From the NCBI GenBank assembly GCA_961205875.1, contig OY540809.1, positions 33,120,267-33,184,266 on the forward strand: a stretch of 64,000 nt of DNA. Reading direction: 5' to 3'. The DNA is from Sialis fuliginosa. Lineage: Eukaryota > Arthropoda > Insecta > Megaloptera > Sialidae. Positions 12,422-24,428 of the stretch are shown piece after piece; the first letter of the stretch is position 1; each line of letters opens with the position of its first letter. The notes beneath the pieces were generated by a model that worked only from the letters and a program-made list of their open reading frames with translations, was not told the origin of the DNA and did no database searches. Made by a program: the position numbers and the translations under genes.

Positions 12422-12844
12422 GGGTGCGTTTAGCGAGCTCAGCGGTTGAAAGTCAGCACTCAACTATGCTGAGTCAAACTGCTTCAAATTCTCTAAACCG
12501 TGGCTTACAGTCATAGTGTCACAAAAAACATAAATATTACCATTAACATTTCTACGACCGAGCCTGTTGTTTATAATAACAAAATCCTTTTAAAACATTG
12601 GTTTGTTCATTTCTTTCGACAAGAACGACTCAGAAAACGCAAAAATAATTTACCGAACCAAAAAGTTTTGACGTCTAAATATGAACAAGTCAGAGCCAGC
12701 TGATAGTTGACCGACGCAGTGTTAATTTTTTGCGCTGACCTGTTTACTCAACAGTTGTATGTTAAGTCAACGTTTTCGCATCGGCTCGTTTAGCGAAACC
12801 GATTTGGTCAGCATCTCAGCCGCTGACGTTCACTAAACGCACCC
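12422..12844. mobile_element. Non-autonomous TIR element (GGGTGCGTTTAG ends)
   Basis: GGGTGCGTTTAGCGA at 12422 pairs with TCACTAAACGCACCC ending at 12844; an inner GCTCGTTTAGCGAAACC block near 12783 echoes the terminus. ATT flanks both ends (12419-12421 and 12845-12847) and may be a 3-bp target duplication. No transposase is visible. Confidence 0.75.
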
Positions 12845-13531
12845 ATTGGTTCGCTTATATACGTCTTTGTATTAGCACACCTAAAGCAAGCTTTGAAGTG
12901 TGTTATTACTCTCGTCCTATTATTTTTTTCGTATAAAAATTGATAAAATGAGCATTATATGTATATAAAATTTCTTCAGTAACCCCCTTGCATGTTTACA
13001 TTTTCTGATTGAGAACATTACAGCCTCTATATTTACTTAGTTTAAAATTGATTGGTTTTAATTTTCTGTCATAAAAATACAAAGTTCTATTTGTCGTTTT
13101 ATACCCATTTTTACACCACGGCAACAAACTACAGCTCGCAATACGTAATAAATTAACATCAAACCTTTTGAATTCTCTTCATCTATTGCAGAATACAACC
13201 CTATTAAAACTCAGCTAAATCGGATAACTAGAAGTAAGGAAATTTGCAGTTTATTTAAATATTTTTACGTATTTTAACGAATTTTTTTTTGGCAAATATA
13301 TATAGTGGTTCGTGGTAGTTCGAAAAATATCCGCAGCGCCACAATAGTAACTTACAATTAGCTTCAACTGACGTATTGTTATTTTATTTATATTATTATA
13401 ATTTATATATAGCTACGTCGATACGTTCTGTATTTTAATTAATTATGAAACGCTTGAAAATTGATGAATTTAAAAAAATGTTGATTAAGATTTGGGATGA
13501 AATCCCATAAGATATGATCCGTGCCTTGTGT
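12845..13531. other. Gene-free AT-rich stretch
   Basis: No gene or bounded repeat is recognised. The last eight bases (13524-13531, CCTTGTGT) are the left target duplication of the next element. Confidence 0.4.
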
Positions 13532-13874
13532 CAGTGGCGTAGCGAGGGGGGGGGGGGGGCAAGGGGGTCTATCATGCCCCGGGCGCCACTTACAAAAGGG
13601 CGCCAAATGGTCCTTAACTTTTTGAACCGCATAGCATAAACGAAATTTACTAAGGGTCATAGGCCAGAATATGCAACTTTTTTTTTGTTGTGTAAATGTA
13701 GAATGTATTTAATAAATAAGATTAGATAGAATAAAAACTGAAGACCTTTTTTTTAGTCACGCCAATTGCAATTCAGATTTATTATAAAATTATTATTATT
13801 TTTTATTTTATTATTTTTGGGGGCGCCAAAAAGGTATCGTGCCCCGGGCGCCAATTATGCTTGCTACGCCACTG
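13532..13874. mobile_element. hAT-type non-autonomous element with 8-bp target duplication
   Basis: CAGTGGCGTAGC at 13532 pairs with GCTACGCCACTG ending at 13874. CCTTGTGT is perfectly duplicated at 13524-13531 and 13875-13882, the hAT signature. The interior has G/C homopolymers and GGGCGCC blocks and no transposase. Members of the same terminus family lie at 32897-33294 and 60743-61091, with a fragment at 26690. Confidence 0.92.
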
Positions 13875-13882
13875 CCTTGTGT

Positions 13883-15069
13883 GGAAGTTTTTCAAAACGA
13901 ATGAAACTCATAATTCGTGAAAAAGGAGATAGATTTGAACTTAATTTATTTTATGTAACCTTCATAATGTACATACATAAAGTATAATTACATTTTTTTA
14001 GAAATAAATCACATTTTCCTAAAAATTCACTCATTTATTTGACGTCAGTAAAGCTCAGGAACCCTGTAAAATAATTTTTTTCGATGTATACCACTACGAT
14101 TTCTAAAAGAGTAGCGTATTTGTAACAATTCCAGTTATTTACCTACCCCTACATTTATATGACAATGTTATCAAACATTTATTTATGAGGTCTGAAAATA
14201 CCATTTTAAACTCAAGAAATAGTGCTGTATTTTTACATTATTTAATTTGAATACCCTTCCTTGTCGAAAAAAATATTCACGCATTTATCCTAACGAAATA
14301 AGATTGAAAATATACCATGCCTATTTATTTATGATGATTCTTCAATTATGATATTGTGTCCATAGCTGATAGTCATTTGAATCATAAGTCTGGTTAAAGT
14401 AAGTCTTCCATTCTGAGATCGTTTTATTTAGAAATGTGTATTAATTTTTAATTTATTTACACATATCTTCCATTAATATAGCTAAATTGTTTAATTCAAA
14501 TATAGTCTAACTGAAATAAATATAAGTGCATGTTAATATCGATACAATAAACATGCAAAGGTACTTCATTTTTATTCTATATTTTAATTAAAACAAATTT
14601 TTATAATATTTATACTCTAACGTCTTTAATTTATTCTAAAATATACAGACAAGTACATAACAAACAATAAAATATAAAATGAACAACTATCTATACTACA
14701 TCAAGCACTTTCCAAAAGAATATTTCTGATTTTTAAATAAATATAATGGTGCAGGTCCATTGATGAAACGATGGGGTATAGTTTCTATTGACCAATGAAG
14801 CTCTGTATTTATGTCTACATTTCTGAGGAAAATTTTAGTTTAGTTTCTAAAGTACAGTATCCACTGAAGCAACAAGTTTATTTATGCACAAATAGAAATC
14901 ATAATATAATCAAATTGGCCGAATTTTTCTACCTTAGACGTCTTCACTAACGCGATAATAGTTCCAGAAATTAAATATTTTATTTTCCTTTATTACTCCA
15001 TCTTGTATTTGTTGTTTCTGCTTCAAATGGGAACAAGCAGTAACATACAGGTTACTATTTCTGTCACCA
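13883..15069. other. Gene-free AT-rich stretch
   Basis: No coding region, RNA gene or paired termini are recognised between the two hAT elements. Confidence 0.4.
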
Positions 15070-15077
15070 TCAACAGG

Positions 15078-16169
15078 CAGTGCCGGATTAGCCATGTAGC
15101 AGGCAGTGTCGGATTAACCACGTAGCAGGAGTAGTAAATGCTACGGGCACCGCCTCTGGGAGCCCCACGGCTTTTCGAAAAAATATATCTTATTGGATAT
15201 ACTATATATGGATATACTATATGTCCAATTATTGATACGGGGTGTTCAAATCTACAGTTATTAATAATTTAATTTTAGGGCTTCCAATCTCGATTTGATT
15301 TAATCGAAAAATCAATTTTTAAAGCTCTCCGATCTTTGATTTTTTTAATTGATTTTTCTAAATTTGCTCATATTAAACGCCCCGGGTGACACCCGTCTCA
15401 TTTGTTAATAAAATAAAGCCTATTTACTTACTTTTTTTGTTATTTAAAGCTTCCAAATGGTAAAATGTCTAATATATTGAATTAATTGATTTTTTTTTGT
15501 CATTATCAAGTCTAGACGGGGTGTGATAACCGTACAATTTATTAAAAAATAAATAGAGCCCACTGATATTTTTTCTGTCGTAAAAAATCACAGGGGGTGA
15601 CACTCACCTAATGCACACAAAAATAATAATTATTGATACGGGGTGTCCCAGAAATTAATAATTTAATTTTAAGGTTTCCAATTTCGATTCGATTTTATCG
15701 AAAATCGATTTTTAAAGCTCTGATCTTTGATTTTTTTAATCGATTTTTCTAAATTTGCCCACATTAAATTGAGAACAGTGTGTCTGTAAAAGTGGTGTTT
15801 TCTTTTACACTTATCAAAAAAATTAACGGATAATTTAAAAAAAAAATTCAAATTAATAACCTATAATGCAAATTTTAACTAATGAAATATAATAATTTAT
15901 GTAAATATTACAATCTACTTTTTAAACAAATTCTAAATACAATCAGATTATATCGTGGTTTTAAAGTTCCGCGAAAAATTATGAGATTTTCATAATCCAA
16001 AGCTCATTCAAAAGTTTGTACTTTCTATTTTTATTTTATTTTTTTTGGAAGGGGGGGGTGACACTATCGATTTCCACCACGGGTGTTACCCCTCACCCCC
16101 TCTTAGTGACGCCACTCCAAGGGCCTCTATAACAGGCTACAGGCTCCGCGCTGGCTTAATCCGGCACTG
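15078..16169. mobile_element. hAT-type element (CAGTGCCGGATTA ends) with internal direct repeats
   Basis: CAGTGCCGGATTA at 15078 pairs with TAATCCGGCACTG ending at 16169. The flanks TCAACAGG (15070-15077) and TCAACAGT (16170-16177) match 7 of 8, a decayed hAT target duplication. A second terminus-like block, CAGTGTCGGATTAACC, starts at 15104. Inside, a block of about 130 bp (15223-15365) recurs at about 15631-15770, starting TATTGATACGGGGTGT. No intact transposase remains. Confidence 0.8.
15856..15969. repeat. 114-bp duplicated segment, copy inside hAT element
   Basis: Begins ATAACCTATAATGCAAATTT. It is nearly identical to 16531-16644, which lies outside the hAT element in the same orientation. 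See the finding on possible capture. Confidence 0.85.
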
Positions 16170-16260
16170 TCAACAGTAATGAATAAACTAGATTTTTTAG
16201 AAATTTCAACAAAAACTAAAATGCCTCAACAATGGACTTGCACCTTAAGACTATGAATCG

Positions 16261-16402
16261 CAGAGTCGGCTCTAGACATATAGTGTTTTGAAACAATATT
16301 GAATAACTTTCTCCGATAATAAATGATTGATTGAGTATTTGGTGCCCTTCGTTTAAAAGCCTAGCTTTCATGGTTAACGTCTTATGCCTTGAGCCACCTC
16401 TG
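16261..16402. mobile_element. Possible short hAT-like MITE
   Basis: CAGAGTCGGCTCTAGAC at 16261 and the imperfect inverse GAGCCACCTCTG ending at 16402 resemble hAT ends. No convincing 8-bp target duplication is present, so this remains tentative. Confidence 0.35.
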
Positions 16403-16530
16403 ATATGTATCACAATCGTTACGCATGCAAGTGAAATATATTAAATATTAATAACTATAAAATACTTTTATGAAAAGAAGAAAAATAAATTAAAATATTC
16501 TATGTATATCACAGCTGTAACAAAAACTTC

Positions 16531-16644
16531 ATAACCTATAATGCAAATTTTAACTAACGAAATATAATAATTTATGTAAATATTACAATCTAACTTTTAA
16601 ACAAATTCTAAATACAATCAGATTATATAGTGGTTCTAAAGTTC
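16531..16644. repeat. 114-bp duplicated segment, copy outside hAT element
   Basis: Near-identical to 15856-15969; the two copies differ at only a few bases by eye. Confidence 0.85.
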
Positions 16645-17689
16645 TAAAGTATTACGAATTATTAAAACATACCTAATACATTAATAGTCAACAATCAAAA
16701 AGCCAACAAAATTCAAAAACTACGCAATTTGCACAATTCCACTATAAGTACACATAGTAAATATAAATTCTACATGAAAAAAAATGAAGATGATACTTAA
16801 AAAATATTTCCTCAGTAAAAATTTTGAAATTTATGCAATTTGATCTTCCTTATTCATATTACAAAAATAGATTTTATTTCGTTTTTCATGAGTTATTCAG
16901 AACCAAAGCCATCAAATTCTCACGATGTTTTATAAATATTATTTCACTTTTTAAATATCAAAATAATGTGACCGCCTTGGTTCCACTAATGATATTACTA
17001 TATGGGTACGAAAATATAGATTCTTGATGATTGATATACTGTTGTGGTATAGAAGTTGAATAGAAGAAATAAAAAGTTACCGACAAATAAATTAAATATC
17101 AACTGAGCAATTTGTTATCTTTACCAATCAAGAGAGTTAGTCGCTTTGGCATCTGAAGAACTCAATTCGTTTTACCGAAATACAAGACCTATCAGATCAG
17201 TTTACATACTTGATTACTACTTAATTAATATATGATTAATGAAAACTAAATACAATAGTTATTCTGTTTGCAATTTGTGCAGATTTACATACACATAATA
17301 TACTTACATAAATGATTTTCTTACGACTTTCCTCGGTTTTTGCTTTGTTTATTACAATAAACAAACCCGTCTTAAAATAATGGTACGATGTGCGATTCCA
17401 TTCGCTGTTATTCGTAAAACTTTGTTATTTGATAAATAAAATATAACAAAGAAAAAAAATAATATCTAAGAGAAGCATTTAAATATTCCTATAAAATTCA
17501 TCTATTAAACTATTCTAAATATCTTCAACCAATTTAACCGAGTGCAATCTCCATTATACACAGTTAAAATAATCAGCGGTGCCTAACTTCAGAAGAGGCT
17601 GCAACATTAACTGAACGTATACATCAGGGACCGTCAACTAAATTTGTGTTGCAATTTATTTTTTAATCCTGAAATTTGTTGCACATTAT
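16645..17689. other. Gene-free AT-rich stretch
   Basis: No gene, RNA or paired termini are recognised. The ORF at 16824-17027 has no domain. Confidence 0.4.
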
Positions 17690-17988
17690 TACAAAACAGA
17701 TTTATACAGGTGATAGAACTTGTATAAAAAAAATAACAGTAGATCGAAGATGTAATTTTAAGTAAACAACTTCATATGAATATGTATCCGGAAATTCTTC
17801 GTGAGGGAGCTACAGCTTTCCAAAAATTTTGCCCAAAATTAGTGTTTATTTAATATCTAGAGAACCCATTGTGATATAGTTGTGAAATTTGATAATTGTT
17901 AATAAGTGTTATCGATGTCCAGTATCAAAAAATAATAATTTATCAAGTATTTTTTTGTTCATAAATTGTTTCCTTAGTTGGGTACTTG

Positions 17989-19466
17989 TAGTATAGGAGC
18001 CAGCTGCAAAATGGGTGTAGATTTAACAACCGTCTGCCGTTGTGGTTTTTTTGAAGTACTCACTCAGACAAGCTCGGAAGATGAATCCGGTCCACCAGCT
18101 TGTGGGGATTTAATAGTTAGGGCCCACCAAAAATAAACAAAAAAAAATCACGTAACAACCGTTTTAATGAAACGGTTGCTTATAGTAGACCCCAATTAAA
18201 GATGTTTTGGATATACGGCAGAAATTTTTGCGTAGGGGTTCAATTACAAGGGCCTCTCAAAATTTCGACCCAAAAAAATCAGATAACAACCGGACCAGAC
18301 CTGGTGCAAAATGTTTATTTGGACGTATAACATAAAAACATAATGGCAGAATTTTTTATGTAGGGACTTCGGTGCCATAAGGCCTACAAAGGGCCAGAAT
18401 TGGGCCCTAATCTTAAAAATGCTGTAAAATCTAAAATACCGAATGAAAATTTCTGCCGCGCGGTGTATACCTTTGTTATGAACTATAAAATAGATATATA
18501 CCCATGGCAGAAGTTTTTATTCATGCAGTTGCCCCTCCCAGCTCCCCCAAAAGGTAAGTTTGGGTTAGTAATAAAATGCACTAAAAAAATCATAACAAAT
18601 AGGCCTATAGAGGCTTATAAACTTATAAAATGATAATATATTATTATATTTAATGTTAGACACCCCCCGTGCTCCCCCTCATACAATAATATATTATCAT
18701 TTTAAAAGTTCATAAGCCATTATAGACGTAATTGTAATAATTTTTTAGCGAATTTTATTACTAACCCAAATTTTCTCTTGGTGGTGAGGGGGGGCACGGG
18801 GGTGTCTAACATTAAATATAATAATATATTATCATTTTATAAGTTTATAAGCCTCTATAGGCCTATTTGTTATGATTTTTTTAGTGCATTTTATTACTAA
18901 CCCAAACTTACCTTTTGGGGGAGCTGGGAGGGGCAACTGCATGAATAAAAACTTCTGCCATGGGTATATATCTATTTTATAGTTCATAACAAAGGTATAC
19001 ACCGCGCGGCAGACATTTTCATTCGGTATTTTAGATTTTACAGCATTTTTAAGATTAGGGCCCAATTCTGGCCCTTTGTAGGCCTTATGGCACCGAAGTC
19101 CCTACATAAAAAATTCTGCCATTATGTTTTTATGTTAGTATACGTCCAAATAAACATTTTGCACCAGGTCTGGTCCGGTTGTTATCTGATTTTTTTGGGT
19201 CGAAATTTTGAGAGGCCCCTGTAATTAAACCCCTACGCAAAAATTTCTGCCGTATATCCAAAACATCTTTAATTGGGGTCTACTATAAGCAACCGTTTGT
19301 TACGTGATTTTTTTTTGTTTATTTTTGGTGGGCCCTAACTATTAAATCCCCACAAGCTGGTGGACCGGATTCATCTTCCGAGCTTGTCTGAGTGAGTACT
19401 TCAAAAAAACCACAACGGCAGACGGTTGTTAAATCTACACCCATTTTGCAGCTGGCTCCTATACTA
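17989..19466. repeat. Young near-perfect palindrome (foldback) nested in the outer one
   Basis: The arms are symmetric about 18732. Termini TATAGGAGCCAGC and GCTGGCTCCTATA are flanked by TTGTAG at 17986-17991 and 19467-19472, partly overlapping the termini, so a 3- to 6-bp target duplication is possible. Mirrored open frames of 77 codons (18400-18633 plus, 18832-19065 minus) differ at one residue, which shows how alike the arms are. The loop (about 18684-18775) contains a diverged extra copy of arm sequence. The ORFs lack any known domain and are not called as genes. Confidence 0.85.
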
Positions 19467-19638
19467 TTGTAGAAGATTATATGACACAAAATACACAAAA
19501 ATATACTTTATTCATTTATCATAGGATCATCATTTATTTCGAGAAATATCGAAAAAAATAAAGTACTGCTTCAAATTACACAAAATAAGATTATATTCTT
19601 GTTCTTTAATTAAAATAAGATAAAAAATTAATATAAAT

Positions 19639-20015
19639 CAGGGCTTCGAACCGTTATTTTTTTCGTTTCGGTTTTCGTTCCGGTTCGAGCAAAAAAATAT
19701 ATTTCGGTTCGGTTCGGTTCTGGTTTTCGTTCCGAAAAAAATAACGGTTTTTTCGGTTTTCGATTCAGCTCCGAGTGATTAATTAAAAAAAAATTATTTG
19801 TATTAAATTTTTTTTTTCTATCATAATTTAGAACATTTTATAGTAGGTACTTGTATGATAATCCGAACGACAATTGAAGTGGGAAATAAGATCATGTTAA
19901 TGTGCGTATTTTAACATGTACTGAACCGTAAAAACCGATATTTTTATTTCGGTTCTGTTCCGGCAAAAAATAACGGTTTTTCGGGTTTTCGGTTCAGTTC
20001 CGGTTCGAAGCTCTG
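19639..20015. mobile_element. hAT-type element (CAGGGCTTCGAACC ends), 8-bp target duplication
   Basis: CAGGGCTTCGAACCG at 19639 pairs with CGGTTCGAAGCTCTG ending at 20015. ATATAAAT is duplicated at 19631-19638 and 20016-20023. The interior is rich in CGGTT/AACCG repeats. A second member is at 45722-46058. Confidence 0.9.
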
Positions 20016-20775
20016 ATATAAATATACCTCCAAAACTGCATTTTTATCAACAAATAGCCATTTATAGTTTTGTTTTTTGTCATATTAGTAAAGTATGTGT
20101 AACAGTAATACAACTGGCTAATTATAACTTTATGATGGCAAGTATTAGGAGGAATATTTATATCACTATCTTATTATTAATCATAAAAAACGAATATAAA
20201 CTTAGTTTGTGAAATTTGAAGCATCCGTATTAAGTGAAATTCTGCAATACTTTCTTTTTATCGATATTTCTCGAAAACGGTTGATCCTATGACAAAGTAT
20301 ATTTTTGTGTATTTTGTGTCATTTAATCATCTACATTAATCTACAAGAACCCAACTTGGGAAAAAATTAAAAAACAAAAAAATATTTGATAAAAATCGGC
20401 AGGCTCACTGGCCACATACACCCCTGGTCTAAATTATTATTGTTTGATACTGAAAATCGATAACACTTATTAATAATAAACCGATTATCAAATTTAATAA
20501 CTGTATCTCTATAGGTTTCTACTTATTGAATAAACACTAATTTTGAACAACCTTTTTGGATGGTGTAGCTCCCTCACGAAGAATTTTCGAACACATGTTC
20601 ATGTTCATATCTTTTGCTTAAAATAATATCCTTGATCTACTGCTACATTTTTTACACTAGTTGTAAATCACCTGTGCAAAGAAAAATGTTTTTTTTATTT
20701 TAAAATCCAGAATTCTTATTTCCAAGTAATGATCGACCAAAATCAATGCCACGATAGACTAATTAGCCACGCCTG

Positions 20776-23383
20776 GTATATAGTAGAGGGAATAGCGACA
20801 AAAAAAATTATGAATAGTGATGCAATCGGGAAGTTGGATTTTTTTGGATTTTCTCTTTATATGTTCCAATATTAGTTGAAATTCAAAAATTTTGAAAAAT
20901 CGGTCACGTGCGTCCCGAGAAAATTACATAATTGTGCATTTTTGATACATTTCGAGTGTTCGCTACACTGTTTTTAATATATCTTCGGTTCTATACGTCG
21001 TAGGGAAAAAAAATACTTATAAGTTAATAGAACTGCATAGGTAGCGTTACTTTTCAAACGCATCCTAATTTCTAAAATAAAAAAAATGTCGAAAAACTTT
21101 TTTTATCACTAATAATGCAATAAATTAACATAAAAATGAAAGGATTTTTACGAAAAAAACCCAGGAAATTTGTATTTTTATGTTACAAATACGTGATAAA
21201 ATTTTCAAAAATAAAATTTGATTTTTACATCCACAATTTTTGAAAAAAATGGAAAAGCTCGCCATTTAATGAGAAAACAAAAAAAAAAATTGTAGACTTT
21301 TTATGTACTTTCTTGTGAATATATGCCAAAATCTGTTAAATAAATAATGTATAAACTAAGGCTCAATCAAGGCCACGTGCGCGTAATATATGTCGACGCG
21401 CGGAAATTATTTAGTTCAAATTGGCGCTAAATACATGGAAATGACGCAGACCAATCAGAAGTCAGCACCAATAACCAGTCAGCAGATCAGGAGACACGTT
21501 AAGTGGGAGGTCGATTGGAAGGGGCAAAGAAGAGACCGTCAATTTGGAGAGACGACAGCAGTGTTGCCAGAACGTACTTTTTAGTACGGTTTTCGTACTA
21601 TTCATGACTCGACCGTACCAAAACCGTACCTCAACTCTGACCGTACCTTTTGCCCCACAAAGATTTTTACAAGCTTTTACTCAGCTTCACTACGTAAAAA
21701 AATAATAAAAAAATAAAATGTTTATTATGAATCAAACCAATAAAAATTAAAATAAAAACGAAACATACTTACCTTAATTTTTTGTCTATATCTACTTTTC
21801 AGTATTGACAGAAGAGTATTCTGGAGGGCGTCCATTTATTACTTGATAATTGATGTATTTTAACACAAAATACATAAAATAAGGAGTATAGTTAAATAAA
21901 AAATAATAATTCAAATACATTTCTAACAATTTTAACATTTGTAGTATCAGGGGTTGGGGACGGCAAAATGTGACAAAAAAAGTTCTTTAATCACAACAGT
22001 TTAAAAACCGTACTTTTTTGTCAAATTTCGTACTATTTTGGTAAGCCTATCGCACTTTTTAGGGAGTTCATACTGGCAACACTGGACGACAGTTAATCAG
22101 TGCTGGTTTGGCAATCGACCTACGTTATCGTGTCTTGAAAAGTGTTACATCACACCTGAATTGCAATTACAGTGTTTGGCAGTTGCATAATATTCTGTGT
22201 ATTTATAATTGTTATAAAAACATTCGATTAGTGTTATTTTCTATAATTTCTTGTGAAGTTAATGAAAAGGCAATGTGTGATTTTGTAATTGTAACTTAGT
22301 GATTAATGTTGATAAAAGGACAATATTGTTGATTTGTGTTTATTTTATTCATGAACGACGAAAGGAGAGCAGATTAGTGACAGTGCACGAGACGTGGCGA
22401 TGCCACCATTTTATGTAATAATATTACACGCTCCGACATATATGTTTATACCACATTTTATACGTCTTATTATAGATGTTTTGTAGGTATTTATGTTATA
22501 ATATTACATATTTTTTATGTTATTGCAAATAAAAAAAAAATCACGTATTTGTAACATAAAAATACATATTTTCTCTTTTTTCGTAAAAATCCTTTCATTT
22601 TTACGTTAATTATTGCATTATTAGTGATAAAAAAAGTTTTTCTACAACCGTGTAAAAAAGTAGGCTTTTTCATTGACATTTCAGTGTGTAAAGTAGTACT
22701 TTTGCGCTCGCCGTGCGTAAAAAGTTTTTTCACGCACAGCGTGCGCAAAAGTGTTTCCATAGTAACACATACATTTTTACATTTTTTTACGATTAATGAA
22801 TTTTATAAATACTATTGTATTATAGTATTAAACAAATTACTAATATTTAAGTACTATATTAATTACCGTAATAAACAAAATTATTAATAAAATTAAATAA
22901 AATATAAACAATACAGAATTTGCAGCTTTTGATATCTCTGGTGGTGCACATTTATGTTCATTCTCAGTATCACAACTTATCCATCTTTATATTAAAATAC
23001 GTTTTTCGCACTCGTGTGATTGTTAGTCGACTAACAAACATCGTGCGAAAAACTATCATTTTACACCCTAGATACACAAATAACTATTTTCGACAATTTT
23101 TTATTTTTGAGGTTAGGATGCGTTTGAAAAGTAACGTTACCTATGCAGTTCTATAGTCTATTAACTTATAAGTATTTTACTATTCTTTTTTATTTTCCTA
23201 CGACCTATACACTCGAAATGTATCAAAAATGCACAATTATGCAGTTTTCTTGGGACGCACATGGCCGATTTTCCCAATTTTTTTATTTTCAACTAATCTT
23301 GGAACATATAAAGAGAAAATCCAAAAAAATCTAACTTCCCGAATGCATCATTTCAAAATGCTAATTTCCCTCTACTAATATAC
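20776..23383. repeat. Foldback element, ~2.6 kb, with a hAT insertion in its loop
   Basis: GTATATAGTAGAGGGA at 20776 is mirrored by TCCCTCTACTAATATAC ending at 23383, and arm symmetry continues through CGGGAAGTTGGATTTTTTT and GAGAAAATCCAAAA. The arms run to about 21240 and from about 22510. The central segment (about 21360-22500) is unique apart from the hAT element at 21559-22084. The right edge lies only 90 bp from the stop codon of the BTB zinc-finger gene. Confidence 0.8.
21559..22084. mobile_element. hAT-type element (CAGTGTTGCCAG ends), 8-bp target duplication
   Basis: CAGTGTTGCCAG at 21559 pairs with CTGGCAACACTG ending at 22084. GACGACAG is duplicated at 21551-21558 and 22085-22092. 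The interior carries GTAC-rich inverted blocks and no transposase. Confidence 0.92.
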
Positions 23384-23473
23384 GAGTACCAGTTACAGTT
23401 TTCTATAATTCCTCCTCTAAAGTGAGCGTACCAGAAATGTAAAGAACAATTACTATTTAAATCAAAATTTTCA

Positions 23474-24298
23474 TTATATAACGTTAGTCGACTGTATACT
23501 AACTTTATTCCGTTTACGTGGAGTACAACTAATATCTGTCGACGATTCCGGATGTCTGTAAGAAACATGCTTCCGCAGCGCATCGCGACTGCGTGATATA
23601 TGAGGGCACAAAGTACACGCATGTTGACCATTCTCATGCGTCTCCAAATGCACCCTCAAGTTATATTGATTACTTAACTGTTTCCCGCATATCTGGCATT
23701 CCGTAGGCACCGACTGGGAATTCCTGGGTAACTTAAATGACGGCAAAGAATTAGTTTCTTTTGCTGCATCGGAACTGGACGGAAACAGATTACCATTTAA
23801 ATCACAGTCATTTACTTTCACTACGGACTCAGATTCGAATTTAGGGACTAAAGGAAGAGGGGTGTGGATCACAGGGTTTTGGCTACTGTATATACAGTTC
23901 GGAGAAGTGCTACTGTTCGAAGCAGGTGTCGGAGGAACGGTCATATCGCACAAACCACGTATTCGCAACATTTTAGCCATTGCTAGAACAGTTTGAAGTC
24001 TATCGGCTGACACTTTGCACTGGCCTCGGTACATGAACGAGATGAGGCAACAGAGATCATCGTACTCCATGTCTTTGAGGATTACTATCGGATGCTGCAT
24101 CGGAGGCATATCGTGAAACAGTTCCAGGAAGTACGAGCTGCACGTGGCTAGCACGAGTCTATGCGCGCGCACGTGCCCACATCCGGCCGACACGGTAATG
24201 TCTGTGAGGATTTCCGCTTCCAGAAGTTGGGGCAACCCGGACAGCAGTGTGTTTTCGTGGTGGTGCCACCGAAGAATGTATTGTTGATCATCGCTCAT
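23474..24298 (-). CDS. BTB/POZ domain C2H2 zinc-finger transcription factor, intronless
   Basis: The 274-residue protein opens MSDDQQYILRWHHHENTLL, the conserved insect (tramtrack/bric-a-brac type) BTB start. The BTB/POZ domain spans about residues 5-118 (LTDITVSAG, HRLVLATCSSYFLELF, IVILKDMEYDDLCCLISFMY). A Ser/Pro-rich linker follows, then two C2H2 fingers: C201, C204, H217, H221 and C228, C231, H244, H249. Members of this family dimerise through BTB and bind DNA in the nucleus to repress or activate genes; the target here is unknown. There is one uninterrupted exon, while the insect relatives I know are usually spliced, so a retrogene or a terminal exon of a longer gene are both possible. 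It lies 90 bp from one foldback (20776-23383) and 130 bp upstream of its ATG is another (24429-25914). The start is the first ATG and aligns with the family N-terminus. Confidence 0.88.
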   Translation of the reverse strand: MSDDQQYILRWHHHENTLLSGLPQLLEAEILTDITVSAGCGHVRAHRLVLATCSSYFLELFHDMPPMQHPIVILKDMEYDDLCCLISFMYRGQCKVSADRLQTVLAMAKMLRIRGLCDMTVPPTPASNSSTSPNCIYSSQNPVIHTPLPLVPKFESESVVKVNDCDLNGNLFPSSSDAAKETNSLPSFKLPRNSQSVPTECQICGKQLSNQYNLRVHLETHENGQHACTLCPHISRSRDALRKHVSYRHPESSTDISCTPRKRNKVSIQSTNVI

Positions 24299-24428
24299 CT
24301 ATAATTCGATTTTATATACTGTGTACAGTTTTAATAAATATTTATCTACTCGTATTTTTATTAATTTTATATATAGGTATACGCATTAAATAACAAATAC
24401 AAACAAAACAACACAATCGCAAAATCAC

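Larger units (their letters stand above)
17690..20710. repeat. Outer foldback element, ~3.0 kb, diverged arms
   Basis: The left arm (about 17690-17988), with GTGAGGGAGCTACAGC and GAAATTTGATAATTG, is mirrored at about 20345-20710 (GTAGCTCCCTCAC, GATTATCAAATTT). Inner parts around 19475-19640 and 20040-20340 are also mirror images (both carry ACAAAATACACAAAAATA in opposite sense). A younger palindrome (17989-19466) sits in the left arm and a hAT element (19639-20015) lies at the centre. A relative occurs at 35086-36264 (GAGCTACAGCC, TTTTGCCAAAAATTAG). Confidence 0.75.

Noticed and set aside
11752..12463. Several 89-120 codon ORFs on both strands
   Set aside because: Open on both strands with no domain; probably chance frames in decayed transposon DNA.
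18400..19065. Paired 77-codon ORFs as genes
   Set aside because: They are mirror copies in palindrome arms, contain no known domain and have no splice or promoter context.
22515..23334. ORFs on both strands within the 22.5-23.3 kb foldback arm
   Set aside because: Low-complexity frames within inverted repeat arms; no domain.
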